A DNA stretch of 64,000 nt from Augochlora pura (taxonomy: Eukaryota; Arthropoda; Insecta; Hymenoptera; Halictidae). Both the position numbers and the translations under genes were made by a program. Where the stretch lies: positions 27,962,001 to 28,026,000 of the forward strand of contig NC_135774.1 in the NCBI RefSeq assembly GCF_028453695.1. The letters are read 5' to 3'. Numbering within the stretch: position 1 is the stretch's first letter; each line of letters starts with the position of its first letter. The notes under the pieces are model-generated. The model saw only the letters and a program-made list of their open reading frames with translations. It did not search any database and was not told where the DNA came from. Of this stretch, positions 13,616 through 27,386 are shown piece after piece.

Positions 13616-14630
13616 GCCCCTGGCGCGCCGCGGATTTGTTTCCCAGCACACGCTGGCCTGGCCGCCACTCTGGCCCCCTTTTTCTTCCTGATCCCGTAGG
13701 AAATAAACTGCCGGCAGAGCAATAACTGATTTACACGCACGGAAACCGTGCCACGATTCGTCGGCGTTGCATTATTAACCCTCTCGAAATTTGGATTTAT
13801 CGCTGTTGCTTGTGCCGTCAAGTTAGAGCTACTCCAACGATTCTTCGAATAAAATTCGGAAGAATTGCTTGGAAACATGGCTTGGATAATAATTATTGAA
13901 AATATCACTGGAATAATTTTTATTTTATAATTATAGTGATTATAATATCTATTGTATGAAATATCCCTTGGATTAGCACGTTCAGTGCTGGCAATCAACC
14001 CCTGAAATCCATACATAGTTAAAGCAATTTAATAAATTAAAGCGAATGTGGAAAATTAATATTTATCATAAGGAATAGCGTTAGCACTCTTTCGCATTCG
14101 AAACATTTTAGTCAAATTCAATTTATTCAAATATATTATAATAAAAATTGATTTTCAAGATCGGTCGGAAATTAGTGTCACTTATATTGAACTAACATTG
14201 CGCTCAACTTGTTAATAAAAACTACCACTCGATTAACAATGATTCCAAGTATTAAATCCGCCAATTAAACAACAAATGGCAGTCTTTAAAAATTCCATAC
14301 AGTCGTCGTACATTCTATCGCACCTGCTACCCCAACACGAACACGCACGCCGCGGTTGCATTCGAACGAGCGTAGATCGATGTTAACTTGGCGCCCGCGG
14401 TCTCTTAAAATCAGTTGTTCGATTAGGAGAAACGTTTCCCAAGTCTCCGGGCCAAGCCGGGTCGTTTAATAGCGTCGTTAATCACGCGGCCCGCTAAAGG
14501 TTTGATGAAAATCTTATCTTAAACGGGTAATTAGACGGCCCCGCCGGGGCCAAGGCGCGCGTGGGGTACGCGAGGGGTTTAAACAGCGTTTCCACGCCTC
14601 CTTACATTATCGAAAGGCACGCGATACTAC

Positions 14631-14654
14631 TCTCTCTCTCTCTCTCTCTCTCTC
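14631..14654 (-). repeat. (CT)n microsatellite
   Basis: A pure 24-bp TC tract. Confidence 0.92.
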
Positions 14655-15203
14655 ACTTTCTGGCCACGGCACCCGTGTGTTATTTATAATTTTCCTCGGC
14701 CACGGGGATCGCGTGGCGCATGAAATGTCGCCGCAATTACCGCGTCTGGCGTTGATCGGACCCGGCCATTTAGCTCGCCCGCTAATTTACCCCTTCTAAT
14801 CCGACGAACCTCGCGAGATATTTGTTTGCTCGATTATCATGGGCGCCGCGCGGGCTGTCGCATGAAACGACGGTCCGTGAAGCGACGAGAATTCTAAGGA
14901 GAATTCTAAGGAGATTTCTCGGTACGAAAGAGTAAGATTTCTCGGTCGACGATGATCGCGTCCGACAGCCGGGAGATATTGCGATTCCCGTTTCCAGGAT
15001 TTCCTGGAGCAAACGGGGCGCCTGTGCATGTCAGAAATGATTAACCCCGCGTCCGAGCCCGGCAATTAGGACGATTGCCTCCGCGGGGCCAACGTGTCCA
15101 GGCCATACAATTTTCCTCGAGACACACTCACCTTCGAGCAGACCTTTCCCCTCCGCCTTCGCGAGGGCTGCTCCGGGCCATTAGAGGATCCCGAAAACGG
15201 TCG

Positions 15204-15246
<43 letters not shown>
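15204..15246 (+). repeat. (GA)n microsatellite
   Basis: An AG tract of about 40 bp. Confidence 0.92.
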
Positions 15247-15248
<2 letters not shown>

Positions 15249-15601
15249 GCTCCGCCTTCCGCTCCTATCGCCGGGGATTCCGCTCGAACGCGCTTTACGC
15301 CGTGTCGACGAGAATTAGACTCTCCTCCGCGAGATTTAAACGGATTAAAATTAAGCACGGCCCAACCCGAATCGCCCGGGGATCCCCGGTGGAATACTGC
15401 CGAGTGCCTGTTCCCCCGGGGGGAAACGCCGATTTTTCTTCAATCTCCACTCTTTCAAGCAATCTCGATTATTTACTGGCGAGATCAAAGGTACTGCCAC
15501 ATCTTTGATAGGCTGTAACTACGCGTCAAGTTGTCGTAAAAGGTTCTGACTTAGCTCGTTGTAAAGGGTGAAGTTTATATTTTTGTGCGGATAAATTGTT
15601 C

Positions 15602-15681
15602 TTTACTTAATTTACATATTTTACTTATTTTACTTATTTTACTTAATTTACATATTTTACTTATTTCACTTATTTTACTTA
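15602..15681. repeat. 9-bp AT-rich tandem repeat, about 9 copies
   Basis: Units are TTTACTTAT, TTTACTTAA and TTTACATAT. The 9-bp period gives a spurious minus-strand frame of repeated KIS/KIC triplets. Confidence 0.85.
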
Positions 15682-16236
15682 CATTAATCAATTTGCCTAG
15701 TTCGCTTAATTTACATAATTTACATAATATACCTAACATACTTGATTTATCCAATTCACTTGCATTACTGAAATCGTTTAATATATTCAATCAGCGTTAA
15801 ACAAACTTCCCCGCTGCACGCGATGCAAGACATTTGTCGCCGCTTCGTCGTCGTGAACGATTATTATCTCCTCACTTGGCGAAGCGTGCACGAGACATGA
15901 GAGGGACTCTCGCTGCCATTTTCTTTCTCGGTGGCAACGTCGGGGCATGCATGCTAGCCGCCGACGACGACGGTAATCCGGTTCCGGATTGGCCCCCGAG
16001 AACCGGGTCGTCGAGAGGCACCGTCGACGAGGGTGGAATATCCCGGCGACGGTTCCCCGCTGCGAGTAGGCTCGCACATAACTCCGTCGACGACGTGGCG
16101 CAATAAATTCCACGGAGGGGCCCTACTTTCCGCGAACAACCCTTCGGGAACCTGGCGCGGGGCTAACCCTGCAACCCCCCTCTCGACCTGGCATTCCGTG
16201 TATCCGACCTTTCGCAGACGTTCGCCTGACTCTGGC

Positions 16237-16240
<4 letters not shown>

Positions 16241-16287
<47 letters not shown>
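16241..16287 (-). repeat. (CT)n microsatellite
   Basis: A 47-bp TC tract, followed by further interrupted CT-rich DNA to about 16365. Confidence 0.92.
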
Positions 16288-16292
<5 letters not shown>

Positions 16293-16930
16293 TATGCCTC
16301 TCTCTCTCACTCTCGCTTTCGCGCGCTCTCTCGGTCTTTCTCTCTCTCTCTCCCTCGCTTTGCGTACCCTCTGCACAGAGAGGGCCATCCTTAACCTCTT
16401 CGGCGACGCGTGGCTGATTTATAAGGACGAGAGAACCGAGAACCCCTGTCCTGTTGGCTCTTCTTCTCGCGTATGTACTCAGCGGGAAGGAGGATGGCAA
16501 AACGCGGAGATCTACAGGGTGTCCTGGACGTTTCTCGTTCTCTATTAACCCGTCCACTTTTCTATGTCGAATGTATAGATATCTTGATCAGGGTTAGGAA
16601 TTATGTATATTGTGTTCATTATATTTAGAAAGGCGTTCTTATCTCTATTTTACGATCGACTGTTTTAACCTTTTAGAAAGCAGAGGAAGAAAAGAGACAC
16701 CCTTTGGGGTTAATTGTATTCTGTAGAGGGTGTAATTATACTTTGTAATTGTTTTAATGGTTTTGCAATACGGACGTTGTTTTTTGAAGGAAGCTATTTA
16801 TCATTGGTAACAGTGCCAAAATAGATGGGGTGAGTTTCACCCTTGTGCTCAGTGAATGACTAATTCTAATTATAATATTAATAATCAGATTAGGTTAATT
16901 TATTTTAGGATCATATTTACATTTATTTAT

Positions 16931-17002
16931 ATTTATCTGGATTTATATTTAGATTTATCTATATTTATCTAGATTTATATATACATTTATTTACATTTAT
17001 TG
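16931..17002. repeat. AT-rich 10-12-bp repeat
   Basis: ATTTATCTAG and ATTTATATTTAG-like units alternate. Confidence 0.7.
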
Positions 17003-19663
17003 AAATTTCAGAAACGCTTTCAAGAGAAATATTTTTAATAATTCAATAATTAACAAAGCATACAATATTCACCAATGCCCCCTTGAATCACCAATATCCT
17101 GTTCACAATTTCACTGTTTCACCACCGATAAAAATTCTTTTTATATTTGAGTTTTAGTAGCATAGTTTCCGCGCTCTCTCAACCCTTCGGTTTTTAATTT
17201 TTTTTCCGGTCACCGTGAAAATCGTCAGCGTGTGTATATCAATCAACGCTGTCCACTGTTCGGGTGGGAAGCTGTTTCTCTCGCCCACGGCAGCGCGAGA
17301 AGTGGCTGTCGCGTTTTTTGTCGCAATTTATCGCCGGCCCTTCTCTATCTGGCCGGCGACAAATGATTCGCGCCGGTTTGACGGATCGATCGATCGGCGA
17401 TAACCGGCGAAACATCTGCGTTAGGTCACGGACGCGTGAAACATTGATCGGCGCTCGGGCTCTCGATCGTTCTCGTTCCGCCGGCGGAGTGGATAAAAGG
17501 GGAGGGCGGATTTCATGTTTCGATCGTAAGATAACTGAATACTGAAAAATTTATCCGTTTCGTTCGTGCTCCGGCATTCGATTTTGCTATCGTTTGTGTA
17601 TTTTAGGGTAATTTAACAACGATTTCGTTTAATGCCGAGGAAATTCCGTTTATGAGCGGAATTTACATATTGTATTAAAGGTGATGGGAATCCATTTAGC
17701 TGTACATATATTTAATATGGAAAGTGTATTAATTGGAGTAGTATAAAATTATTTACGATGATAATTAGATTGTGGAGGTTTACGCAAAATAAAAATTGAT
17801 TTAGACGAGAAACGGAAATTAAGTAAAAATGATTCTTTTATTATTTTTCAATTATTTTGATAGTAGCTTCTTTAATTATTTTGATAATTCGATAGTTAGT
17901 TACGCTACTATAATAAATAATAATATAATCTTCTAAATCGAAATCAAATTGAATTTTTTTATCATCAAACTCTAGAAACGGAACTAAATAAATACAGTAC
18001 AAGTAACCAAAATTATATCTGCTCCTATTATTAAAAACATTAATAACAAACAAGTGCTAATCAACGCAACATAAAACGAGCCGTAGTGCAAAAAGGGTTA
18101 ACGCGTTTATTCACGGTTCGTCTATCCCGTAAGCGCGTTTATTATTAACGAAAAGCAATTTCCGCGCGCGTTTCTTCCGCCCGCGAAATTAGATTTCCAC
18201 TTAGGTTCTTCGTTAGGCTTCCACACTCGGGATCGATGGGTTAACGAGTTCCCCCGGACTCGAAAATTCGAAAACCGAGTTCTCTCCCACCCCTTTCGCG
18301 CGTTCGCCTGGCGAAGCGTGCAGATCCGACAGTGGCGGCGGGGCAGAGGGGCAAGGGGCAGGGGGGAAGGGGGGGACCGTTTCAATGACGCCAGTCACTC
18401 GGAGTTATCTGCCGCGAATCGCGAAGGGTTTCTGACGAGGCTGTTGCCAGGCTTCGCGATCCCATCGCGATATAACCACGGGGCCGCCCCTGCTACCCGC
18501 CCCTCCGCCCCCATGAAAAATGCATTTCTTTATCTGGCCGTTCACGTGCCGCATCGCTGGAAACGCCGCCAATTAATTCCACGATGGTTTCGCTTTTCGG
18601 GGGTTGGGATTCACGGCTGCGAAACCCGCGTACGAAACACCAGCCAGAAATATATATATGTTATGTATTATATATATGTGGTGGACTCTGAGTACTGTGG
18701 GGAAAGTGTGACCACCGGGAAACTCGATACCTGGTGGCCTCTCTCTCTCCCTCTGTAAATTCAATTATCGGCGCACCTTTCCTTCCTTCTTTCTACCGAG
18801 ACCTCGACTCGGTCTTCTGATTCGCCGAATTTTTTAACGAGGCACCGTATAAGATTTGGAGGTGGAGTTTTGGGAACAGTTTTGAGGATCTTTTGGGAAT
18901 ATGGGAGAATTTTTTTCAGAGCGATGATACCAGGGTCGTTCGTTCTAAAATTAAGATTGCTGTCAGCTGTCTTGTGTAATTTAAATAGATTCTTTTTCTG
19001 TTATATTGTGAAGCATTTTATTATGAGACTAACAATATTTAAAAATAATTTAATAGTATATATAATAATATACATTTGAAATAATAGGAATATATAATAT
19101 AATGAACTATTTCGTTACACATTTCTTCCAATTGTATCAACGAAATAATTCCCAAACTAATCCACAACAAAAGATTTTATTTATGAATTAGTCACATCAA
19201 TTTTTATAACATTACATTATAGGCAATACAAGGGTGTAATTTTAAGAAGTACTTATATTAATTTTTATAATATTCCACCATAATTCAAGGCCACCTCGCA
19301 ATTTTTCAAACGCAACAAACAGCAAAATAAAACTCTCCACGCATAATCGAATGCAGTCTTCGATTACAAATATTGAAACAACACAAATCTTCTCGCATAA
19401 TTGTGGCACCGCGTGCGATCTTTCGGACTCTGAGAAAATCAAAATGGAGCCCACCTGTCAAAGGAGACGTAGACAAAGAACTTCCCCGTGCCTGCAGACT
19501 GGCAACGAGCCCCTCCGTCCGCGTGATTCGAGGAAATTCGAGAGCCTCCGGATCGGCTCTCCCTTCGCGATGCATAATTAACGAGCGAAGGGTTGAGAAT
19601 CGGTGCGGGAGGGTGCTCGGATGAAACGCGAGCTCGAAAACATGGTACTATATGCATACATAC

Positions 19664-19702
<39 letters not shown>

Positions 19703-19720
19703 GTACGTATATACATGCGT
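19664..19720. repeat. TATATATATGTATG tandem repeat
   Basis: About four copies of a 14-bp TA/TG-rich unit. Confidence 0.8.
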
Positions 19721-22700
19721 CCGTTCGAAAAAGTGCGCGAACGGAAGAAAAACGCTCGGCCCGGCCTCTCGCGGGCCGCTTTTCCTCGCGAGCCCTCCCT
19801 ACGTCATAAAGTCGCGAAGCCGGGAGCTTGCTCGAGTGTCGGGTTCTCTCTTTTTCCAATCGCAATTACGCGTAATCGTCTTTCCATCCGGAAATCGAGA
19901 GTAAGCCGCTTAGCCGGGCGGAATTACCGGGAAAAATCTTGTAAAGCGCCGGAAGACTGCGTCCGTTCGTTTCCTATAGCTCACTCTCCTTCTCCTCCTT
20001 TTCCCCCTCTCCCGCCGTCCCTTACCAAGCATCCCCGGTCGCATCCGGCCGTGCGAAAGCTACCCGCTGTTTCCTTTCGCTTTTTCTCCCCGATTCGTTC
20101 TTTTTCTCTCTTTGTTCTCCGGGCCCGTGGCGCGGAAAGCCGGGAAGCGTTTGACGTGCGATAAACTTCCTCAAAGGTATCCCGCCAAGCGGGGGCCCTG
20201 GGATTTTCATCTTCCCGGTTCGCGTGGATCCACTTCTACTTTCTCTGCGCCCTCGTGTAAACCGATCGATACCAGTCGCGAGGAAAATAGCTTGTTTGAT
20301 GGTACGAGACATTTTTCTTTGGCGAAATTTTTGTCTGAGATTTGGCACTAGGTAATAGTTAATATCTGGACGCTATTAAATAGTGGACTGTTGATCTTGT
20401 GGATTTTTGGGAGACGCGAGGGTGGATCGATTGTAAATTGTTTGTTTGAATTTTTTAATTATCGTCAGAAGATTTATGTTAACGTATACGTAATTTCCTG
20501 ACGTGGTGGATATTTTTTTGTTTAGTTGTTAATTGATTTAAACGATTTTTATCTCGTCTATCATTATTTAATAAATTAAATTAGTCAAAACCAGCCATCA
20601 TCGACACTTTAATGCACCTATCACAATAAAAACGCTTAAGACCGTGGGTAAATTCGAGACAGAAGTAGCATCCTCCGTCGAAAGGGAATTTCATCGAGGA
20701 AGTTGTATTCAGCCGGATGCTTTCCGCGTGCTATTTTGCAACGCGACCGAAATTGCATCGGGAAGAATTACGGCAGGCAAGAGAGAGAAAGAGAGAGTAT
20801 ACCACGCGCGGTATACCTCCGACCGCGTGTGTACGCCGGTACTGAATTTTTCGGGATCCATGATTAAATAAGCCACATCGTCGGACGCGGCGTGTATTTT
20901 AATATCGGGCGAGACACGGAAGGAAGGCAAATTCAATGAGAAAACGCGGCTGCCTCTCTCTCTCTCTCCCCTCTAGCCCCTCTATCAGACGCGCAACATC
21001 GTCGGAATTGAATTTTACCGAACAACAAAGCCGCCGTACCCTCCTCCCCCTCAAGCCACCGCCGCGTTTTAAATTCCTCCGGGTGGATGGATGCGTCGCG
21101 CGTTATCGCGCCGGGGAAATAGTTTCACCCCTCAGCCCGATAAAACTCAGCTCGCGCGCGCGCGCTCGCCTGTTCCTCTACCCGCTCGCACACGCTCCGA
21201 CGGAAACCACCCGCATGCTCTTGTCTGCCGCTCTTGTCTGCCACGGGGGTATCAGTTGTCAATAATATTAGGGACCGCAATTTCACTCGGATAGAAGTCC
21301 CGTCGGGCGTTCCTCGTATCTGTCGGTCGCCTCCCCCCCCTCTCTATCCCCCGTTCCACCACCCGCCGCCCTTTCTGTTCCACTCACCCTTCTGTTTCCC
21401 GTGCTGTCAACCATCCCGATTCGATCACGGGGGGAGGAAGAGACAAGCCGCCGCTCGCCGCGCAAGGAGGAGAGAGGAGAGTCGTCGCGGCGAAGGCGGC
21501 CATCGATTATTTTCACGCGAGAGCGCCGTCCGCCGGGCTTCGCTCCCCCCGTAAAGAGGGTTTCTTTGTTCGACGAACGACACTGGGTCACTCGCGACGG
21601 GAAGTAAAGGACCCACGACGAACGGGATATTCCCCACGGGATAAAGGGAAAGGGGGGGATTGCTCGCGGAACTTTCCGATGCCATTGTCTGTACGGAGTC
21701 GAAAAGGGGATGTGTGTATCTGGTATTCGGGATAATACGGTATTAATTAATACGGAGATGGGCTACGTTCGTGAATGCCTCGGAGAGAAGTGGGAAACGA
21801 ATGCTGTCGGTTTCCGACGCGTTCGCCATGGTCTTCAAGCTCTTGACAGTTTTGGGACTGTGGGGGTGGCCTTTGGGGACCAGTGGACGTTTCTGGACAG
21901 TTTCTGAAGCGGAAGGATTTGTTCGGAAATTGGGGGCGGAGGGGACGGTTTTGTTTTGGTGAGGGTTTGGGGTCAACTTTAGGGTATTGTTAGCCAGTAC
22001 TTGTTAACTGTACACGTTGTTAAAATAACTGTAATCTATATTGTAATATATATTAATTGTATTATGTTATTTATTATTTTATATTACATTTATTAATGAT
22101 TTTAATCTCTTAATTTAAAAAATCTTCATAATTAAATTATATACTTAAGAAATTAGTTGATTAAATTCTACTACTTTATAACAATCATTTATGCTAAAAA
22201 AAGATACCAAAAAATTATACAAGCGTCTTAGATTTACTAAACTCGAATCAACCCCCTAAAGTGCAACCCTATGCACATACAAATAAAACTTTGGAAACTT
22301 TCTCAATCTTCGAAAGCCTTTCACCAATATTCCCATAATCACTACATCAACCCATCCCATTCTTCCTCCCCAACAAAACCTACAAAATCTCCCCACCCAC
22401 ACTGCAAAATCTCCCCATCCACACTACAAAACCCAAGTACAGAGCCTCTGCTCCTTCAGAAAGAAAGAAGATGCTCTGTAAAACTCTTATTGTTAAGAGC
22501 CGCTATCATCCGTCATCTCGAGATCAGCGAAACGTGAAAGAAGTACCGCAGAGCGCACCTGGCGTCCGACGTCCACCCCCGCAAATTTCGGGCGTCTGGG
22601 AATACAGAGGCCGGCCGGAGAGAGCTCGTTCACCTCGAGCGATTCCGAGTCATGGTGTCCGGTGGCCCGTGAACGGACGCGTTAAGCCCTCGAAACGAGG

Positions 22701-22890
22701 GATGCGTTTAGTGTCCTGGCGATCGGAACTCTCTCGGTCTTCTGCGTAGCAGCAGCAGCGATTATTTTCGCGCATGACGAGACACGCAAGCCGACTTAAT
22801 GGGAAGAGAGCTTTCTTTGGTTTCCGGCGAGCGACAGTGGGTCATCTCGCGACTGATACATGGGGGAGGGTGGAAAACCGGAGAAGTTGA

Positions 22891-23371
22891 CCGAGAGAGA
22901 GGACGCTAAGGGGTGAAGAGGCCTAGAGGGCGATGTTAAGGGGGGAAGAGACCGAGAGAGCGAAGTTAAGGGGGGAAGTTGGTCGAGAGAGCGACGCTAA
23001 AGGGGCGAGAGTCCGATAGAGCGACGCCAAGGGGGGAAGAGTCCAAGAGAGCGACGCTAAGAGGGAAAAAAGTCTAGAGAGCGGACGCTACGGGGTGGAA
23101 AGGCCTAGAGTACGACGCAAAGGGGAGAGAATCCGATAGAGCAATGCCAATGGGGGAAGAGTCCAAGAGAGCGACGCTAAGGAGGAAGAATCCTAGAAAC
23201 CGATGCTAAGGAGCGAAGAATCCTAGAGAGCGATGCTAAGGAGGGAAAAGGCCTAGAGTACGCGACGCAAAGAGGCGAGAGTCCGATAGAGCGACGCTAA
23301 GGGGGAAGAAGCCTGGAGAGCGGACGCCAAGGGGGGAAAGGCCTAGAGTACGACGCTAAGGGGGAAGAGGC
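22891..23371 (+). repeat. 30-bp purine-rich minisatellite, about 16 copies
   Basis: The consensus is roughly CC(G/A/T)AGAGAGCGACGCTAAG followed by GGGGGAAGAGT, with 28-31-bp variants. Distinct unit variants (CCGATAGAGC, CCAAGAGAGC, CTAGAGTACG) recur in a partly ordered series. Confidence 0.9.
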
Positions 23372-26300
23372 CAAGACAGACAGAAGTTGCTCGGTTATCG
23401 CGGCTCTCCCAGCCTCCGCTGTTCCTTTTTCCGGTCGACGGGACACGCGCCGGCGATCCTTTCCGCGCGCCTCCTTTGTCCCGGCTGCCCATAAATCCTC
23501 CGAGACGGACGGAGAGAAACCAAACCAAAAGGAGAAAGAGAGAGGAGAGGGAGAGAGCAGTGTACTCGCGTTAACTACTCACGGCTACGATCCGCCCACT
23601 CGTTGCCGTATTTACGAGCTCGTCGCCGATGCCAGCCGAGGCCGAGCCAAGTTTTTCGGCGGGACGGCGTCCTCTGGCTCGTCGTCAGGAGACGACTGCT
23701 CCTGCTAGGAGCTGGGGATCTTCTCCGACAGAGAATTAGGCGGAAACTTAATAACCTTTCTTCCTTTGTCCGGCGACATGTCGTTACCTGGGTATGGACG
23801 TCCCTTTTATTGCGAACGTCGCATTCTTGCGAGTCGTTGGATGCTTCTTGGGGCACATGAGTTCATTTGTTGGTTACTTATTTATTATATTTATACTGTA
23901 TTATTATAGTATATTTAATTTTATATAAATTATTATATTAGTTATATCAGTTGTATTATATTTATCAGTTATTATAAACTGAATAATCAGTTGTGAAATA
24001 GGTAGACACGGCTAAAGATCGGTAATATCAAAAATGAAAAATTAAGACGAAATTCTAGAGCAATGGTATTGTACGCGAAAATTAAATTAAAACTCTTCTA
24101 GTTAATACAATGTTTATAAGAAAGTCTACATCTCACGATCACAGAAACTTCATTGCAATTTACATACAAAATATTCGTCATCTGCCTAACTCGTTATCAT
24201 AGTATAAAGGGTTAATAACGACATCTTCGAAGAGGAACTCGACAACCGACTAGAAAGTCTGCTCAGCGGAATATTCGGCCAGGGGAGGCCGTAGAGTCTA
24301 AAGAACCTCGCGGGGCATTGATCTCGCATCGAGCGCGCGGGGGTGGGAGCTTATTGAAAAACATCGGCCGTCTTTTTATGGACGGTTTCGCTCGGGAGAA
24401 AGGGAGGGAAACGGAGCGGGGAAAGCGTGGTGCGGGCAGGTGAAGAAGAAGAAGAAGAAGCCCACGCGGAAAGTAAAACGCAGCGGCCGAGGATTTGTCG
24501 GGAGTCCTAGGCCGGGGACGCGCTCTTACTTAGCCCTTAACGTCGCTGCCGACCGGCCATAGGTCCCCGAACGATAAAAGCCGGGTTATATAGACGCGCG
24601 TAAAATTCGTTACGATCGGCCTCGGTTTGCTTCCGCTTTTGTACTCGCGGCGATACCGCGGCCCTTAAACGACGAATGTCACCGGGAGACGACGGCGACT
24701 GTCTTAATCTTTCCGTTTCCATGCGGCCGACCTTCCCGTTTCCACGTGCGCGGGACCGCGATGAAAAATTGCTGCAGCTTTCGGTCTACAGATTTTACGC
24801 GTTTATTGCGAGAATGTGTGTAGTCAGTGGAGTAGAGATTTGAGCGGATTTTTGGGAGAATTTAAGTGCAGTTAGACGTTGATTTTTGATGTATTGACAT
24901 GGTCAAACTTCATACAATAATGGCTGTGTCATTTGTGACCCAGAGAATTTAAATCGTTCATTTAATACTAAAATTTATTTAGCAATAAATGTTCCCCCGG
25001 GCTTACAGAGAATACCCGGTGGTATTACTATATTATAATTGTCACTGTACTGTGATTATAAATCCATAATTAATTGCGAACAATTTCAGTTAAAAAAAGG
25101 AAATATCTTCGTATTTTAATTATTAGTCAAATTGGGAAAACAGTCCTCAGTCAAAGGGTTCAATAGAACACATTTTTAACTAACCTTTTTTTTCCTACAA
25201 CACAGAAAAATTTAATTTTGCAAAATAATCCACAGTCTAATTGGTACATATATTTCTCTAACTATAAAAATATGCACTAAAAATAAAATATGTACTAAAA
25301 GAAGAGACAAGAAAGGAAGCTCGCAATAACGCATAAGAAATATGTGCAGGGCATGACTCGCATAATGACGAAAACGTGTAGCAGCGTATGTCAGTCGGAA
25401 GACGTCAAAATTGTATGCTATTTCGCGCGTTCCAACGAAAAAGAAAATAATACAATGAACAAGAGAAGAAGGAATTCTCGGAGGAGACTGGACGGCGGGG
25501 AACTCTTCCTCCATTTAATCCCACTGTCATAATGCCCTTAGACTTCTCTGAGCCTTGTGTGTCGCAACTCGTACGGAAGCAATCTGTTATGGTCGAAACT
25601 CCTAGACAACGAGGATGCTCGAAATACTGTAGGATTTTGTCTTATCTTGTCAGAACGATCGGACGATGCTTGTTCACCGCAATCTTCTTCTGTCAGTGCT
25701 GGACGGTTTGGTCAATAGTTTTGTTCTTAAATGATATTAAATTGTTAATGTCCAAGCTTAATGCTAAATTTAGCAACTGGTAAAATTAATTGTTTCAAAT
25801 CTTTTATTTTTCAATGATTAAAGTTATAAAATGGCTAGTATGAAAAATTGACATAACCTAGATATTATTTCAACAGAATCTTGACATAACCTCGATACAA
25901 TTTTAACATAACCTTGCCGTAATCTCGACATAACCGTAAGAATACTCCAAAACCGGACATCCTTTCGTTCACCGAGCACAGAAAGGTTCACCGTCGCCAC
26001 GAGGATTTCCCGACTCCTTCCGCCATATCCCCCCCTCATCCACCGTGAGCCCACGGTTCTTCCCACTCGTTACCCGAGTTTATCATAGCGTGTCGCCGCG
26101 GGCCGGTCGCTGTTTATTTGCACCGTTGTTATTGAATTCCGATAATCCGGCGTCGTAATCCTCCTCCGTTACCGGGGAGTGAAACGACGCGATTTATGCT
26201 CTCCGCGCCGCGTACCTCCCAACCCCTTGGCCTTTTAACCGTCGACGAAATTATCCGCAGGGTCGGCGACCCCTTCCGTCCTCTCGGCCGAGGATATGAA

Positions 26301-26693
26301 AAAAGAAAAAAAGCGCCGTCGTCGCTCCTCCGATTAAGTAGATTCTCCCCTGTACAGTCCAATATCGTCGCGATTGACAAAGGTTGTATGATCGAGTGGA
26401 GCCGTCGACGCCAGACAGAGGCCTTCCTCGTCTTTGTTTTGCGCGCGCGCGCACGCGCGCGTGGAAGCGAGAGAGACGCGACGGCGGATCGTGATTGAAC
26501 GGTCGCGTTCCGCTCTCGCATCTCGCAATTTCGGCACGGGACCGGAACTCTGAAGTTAGAAAAACTTGAAGAAGTCGGAAAAACAGCTTCTCGAAGAATG
26601 TGATCGATTAAAAACTTCTGCGAGAATACAGTCATTTAATTCCGTGCCCCTGGATATATAAAATCAAATATAAAATTCATAGAAAAATATTTC

Positions 26694-26913
26694 CTTGAGT
26701 GGTGACTCTAAGGCACCACTATAATTATTTTGTCACGTCTTTAAAAATAAATTTTATACTAACAATGTTCTTAACGGTGAAACTATTGGCACGAGTCACA
26801 AGAAACAATTTCATATTTATAAAATACATTTTGTCACATACAATGGAAATATTATAAGCTAGAAAAATTATTTTAGATTTATAGCTGAAATGGCTTCGAG
26901 TGCAAAGGGTTAA
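26694..26913 (+). mobile_element. TTAA MITE family 1, 5' end lost
   Basis: The body begins GAGTGGTGACTCTAAGGCAC, matching the complete copies at 51930 and 59417, and ends with CTTCGAGTGCAAAGGGTTAA. The first TTAACCCTTTGC is missing or mutated. Confidence 0.75.
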
Positions 26914-27351
26914 TAGACGTTGTACAAGTTATATATTCTAACGTTGTACAAAGTTAAAATAAATCCGATTATAATAACGTTTTAAAAAATATTCACAAAT
27001 CCCTTATAAATTTTGTTAGGTTCAGTGTTAAAGTCGCGACGCTTTCCTCCGTGTACGAACCGAATTCGCGAAAGGGGCTTCCACAGTCCAGCGCGGCGAT
27101 CTAACCGGAAAACAGACAGTCCAATTTATTCGTTCGAAGAACCACCGCGAAGCGGCCATTCTCTCGTGGATAACGCGCGGTGGTCCGTTCGCTCAGTGCT
27201 GATGGACGCATCCTCCTCCGCGGTGATCAGTCCCTGGGAGCAGAGATTCCCAGACTCTCGAGCCGCGGCTCCTCTTTTTCTCGATCTCTCCCCGGCCTCT
27301 TCTCCACCGGCTAGGTCCCTCGGCGAGCAGCACTCCATCCACTCGGAGAAG

Positions 27352-27357
<6 letters not shown>

Positions 27358-27383
<26 letters not shown>
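27358..27383 (+). repeat. (GA)n microsatellite
   Basis: A pure GA tract of about 26 bp. Confidence 0.9.

Positions 27384-27386
<3 letters not shown>

Larger units (their letters stand above)
12900..22890. other. Noncoding, probable hdc intron with GA and CT tracts on both strands
   Basis: CT tracts at 13405-13480, 14631-14654, 16241-16287 and 20.95-20.99 kb alternate with GA tracts at 13564-13613 and 15204-15246. Low-complexity AT repeats lie at 15602-15681, 16931-17002 and 19664-19720. A solo TTAA-element end sits at 18098-18101. No exon was recognised. Confidence 0.6.
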
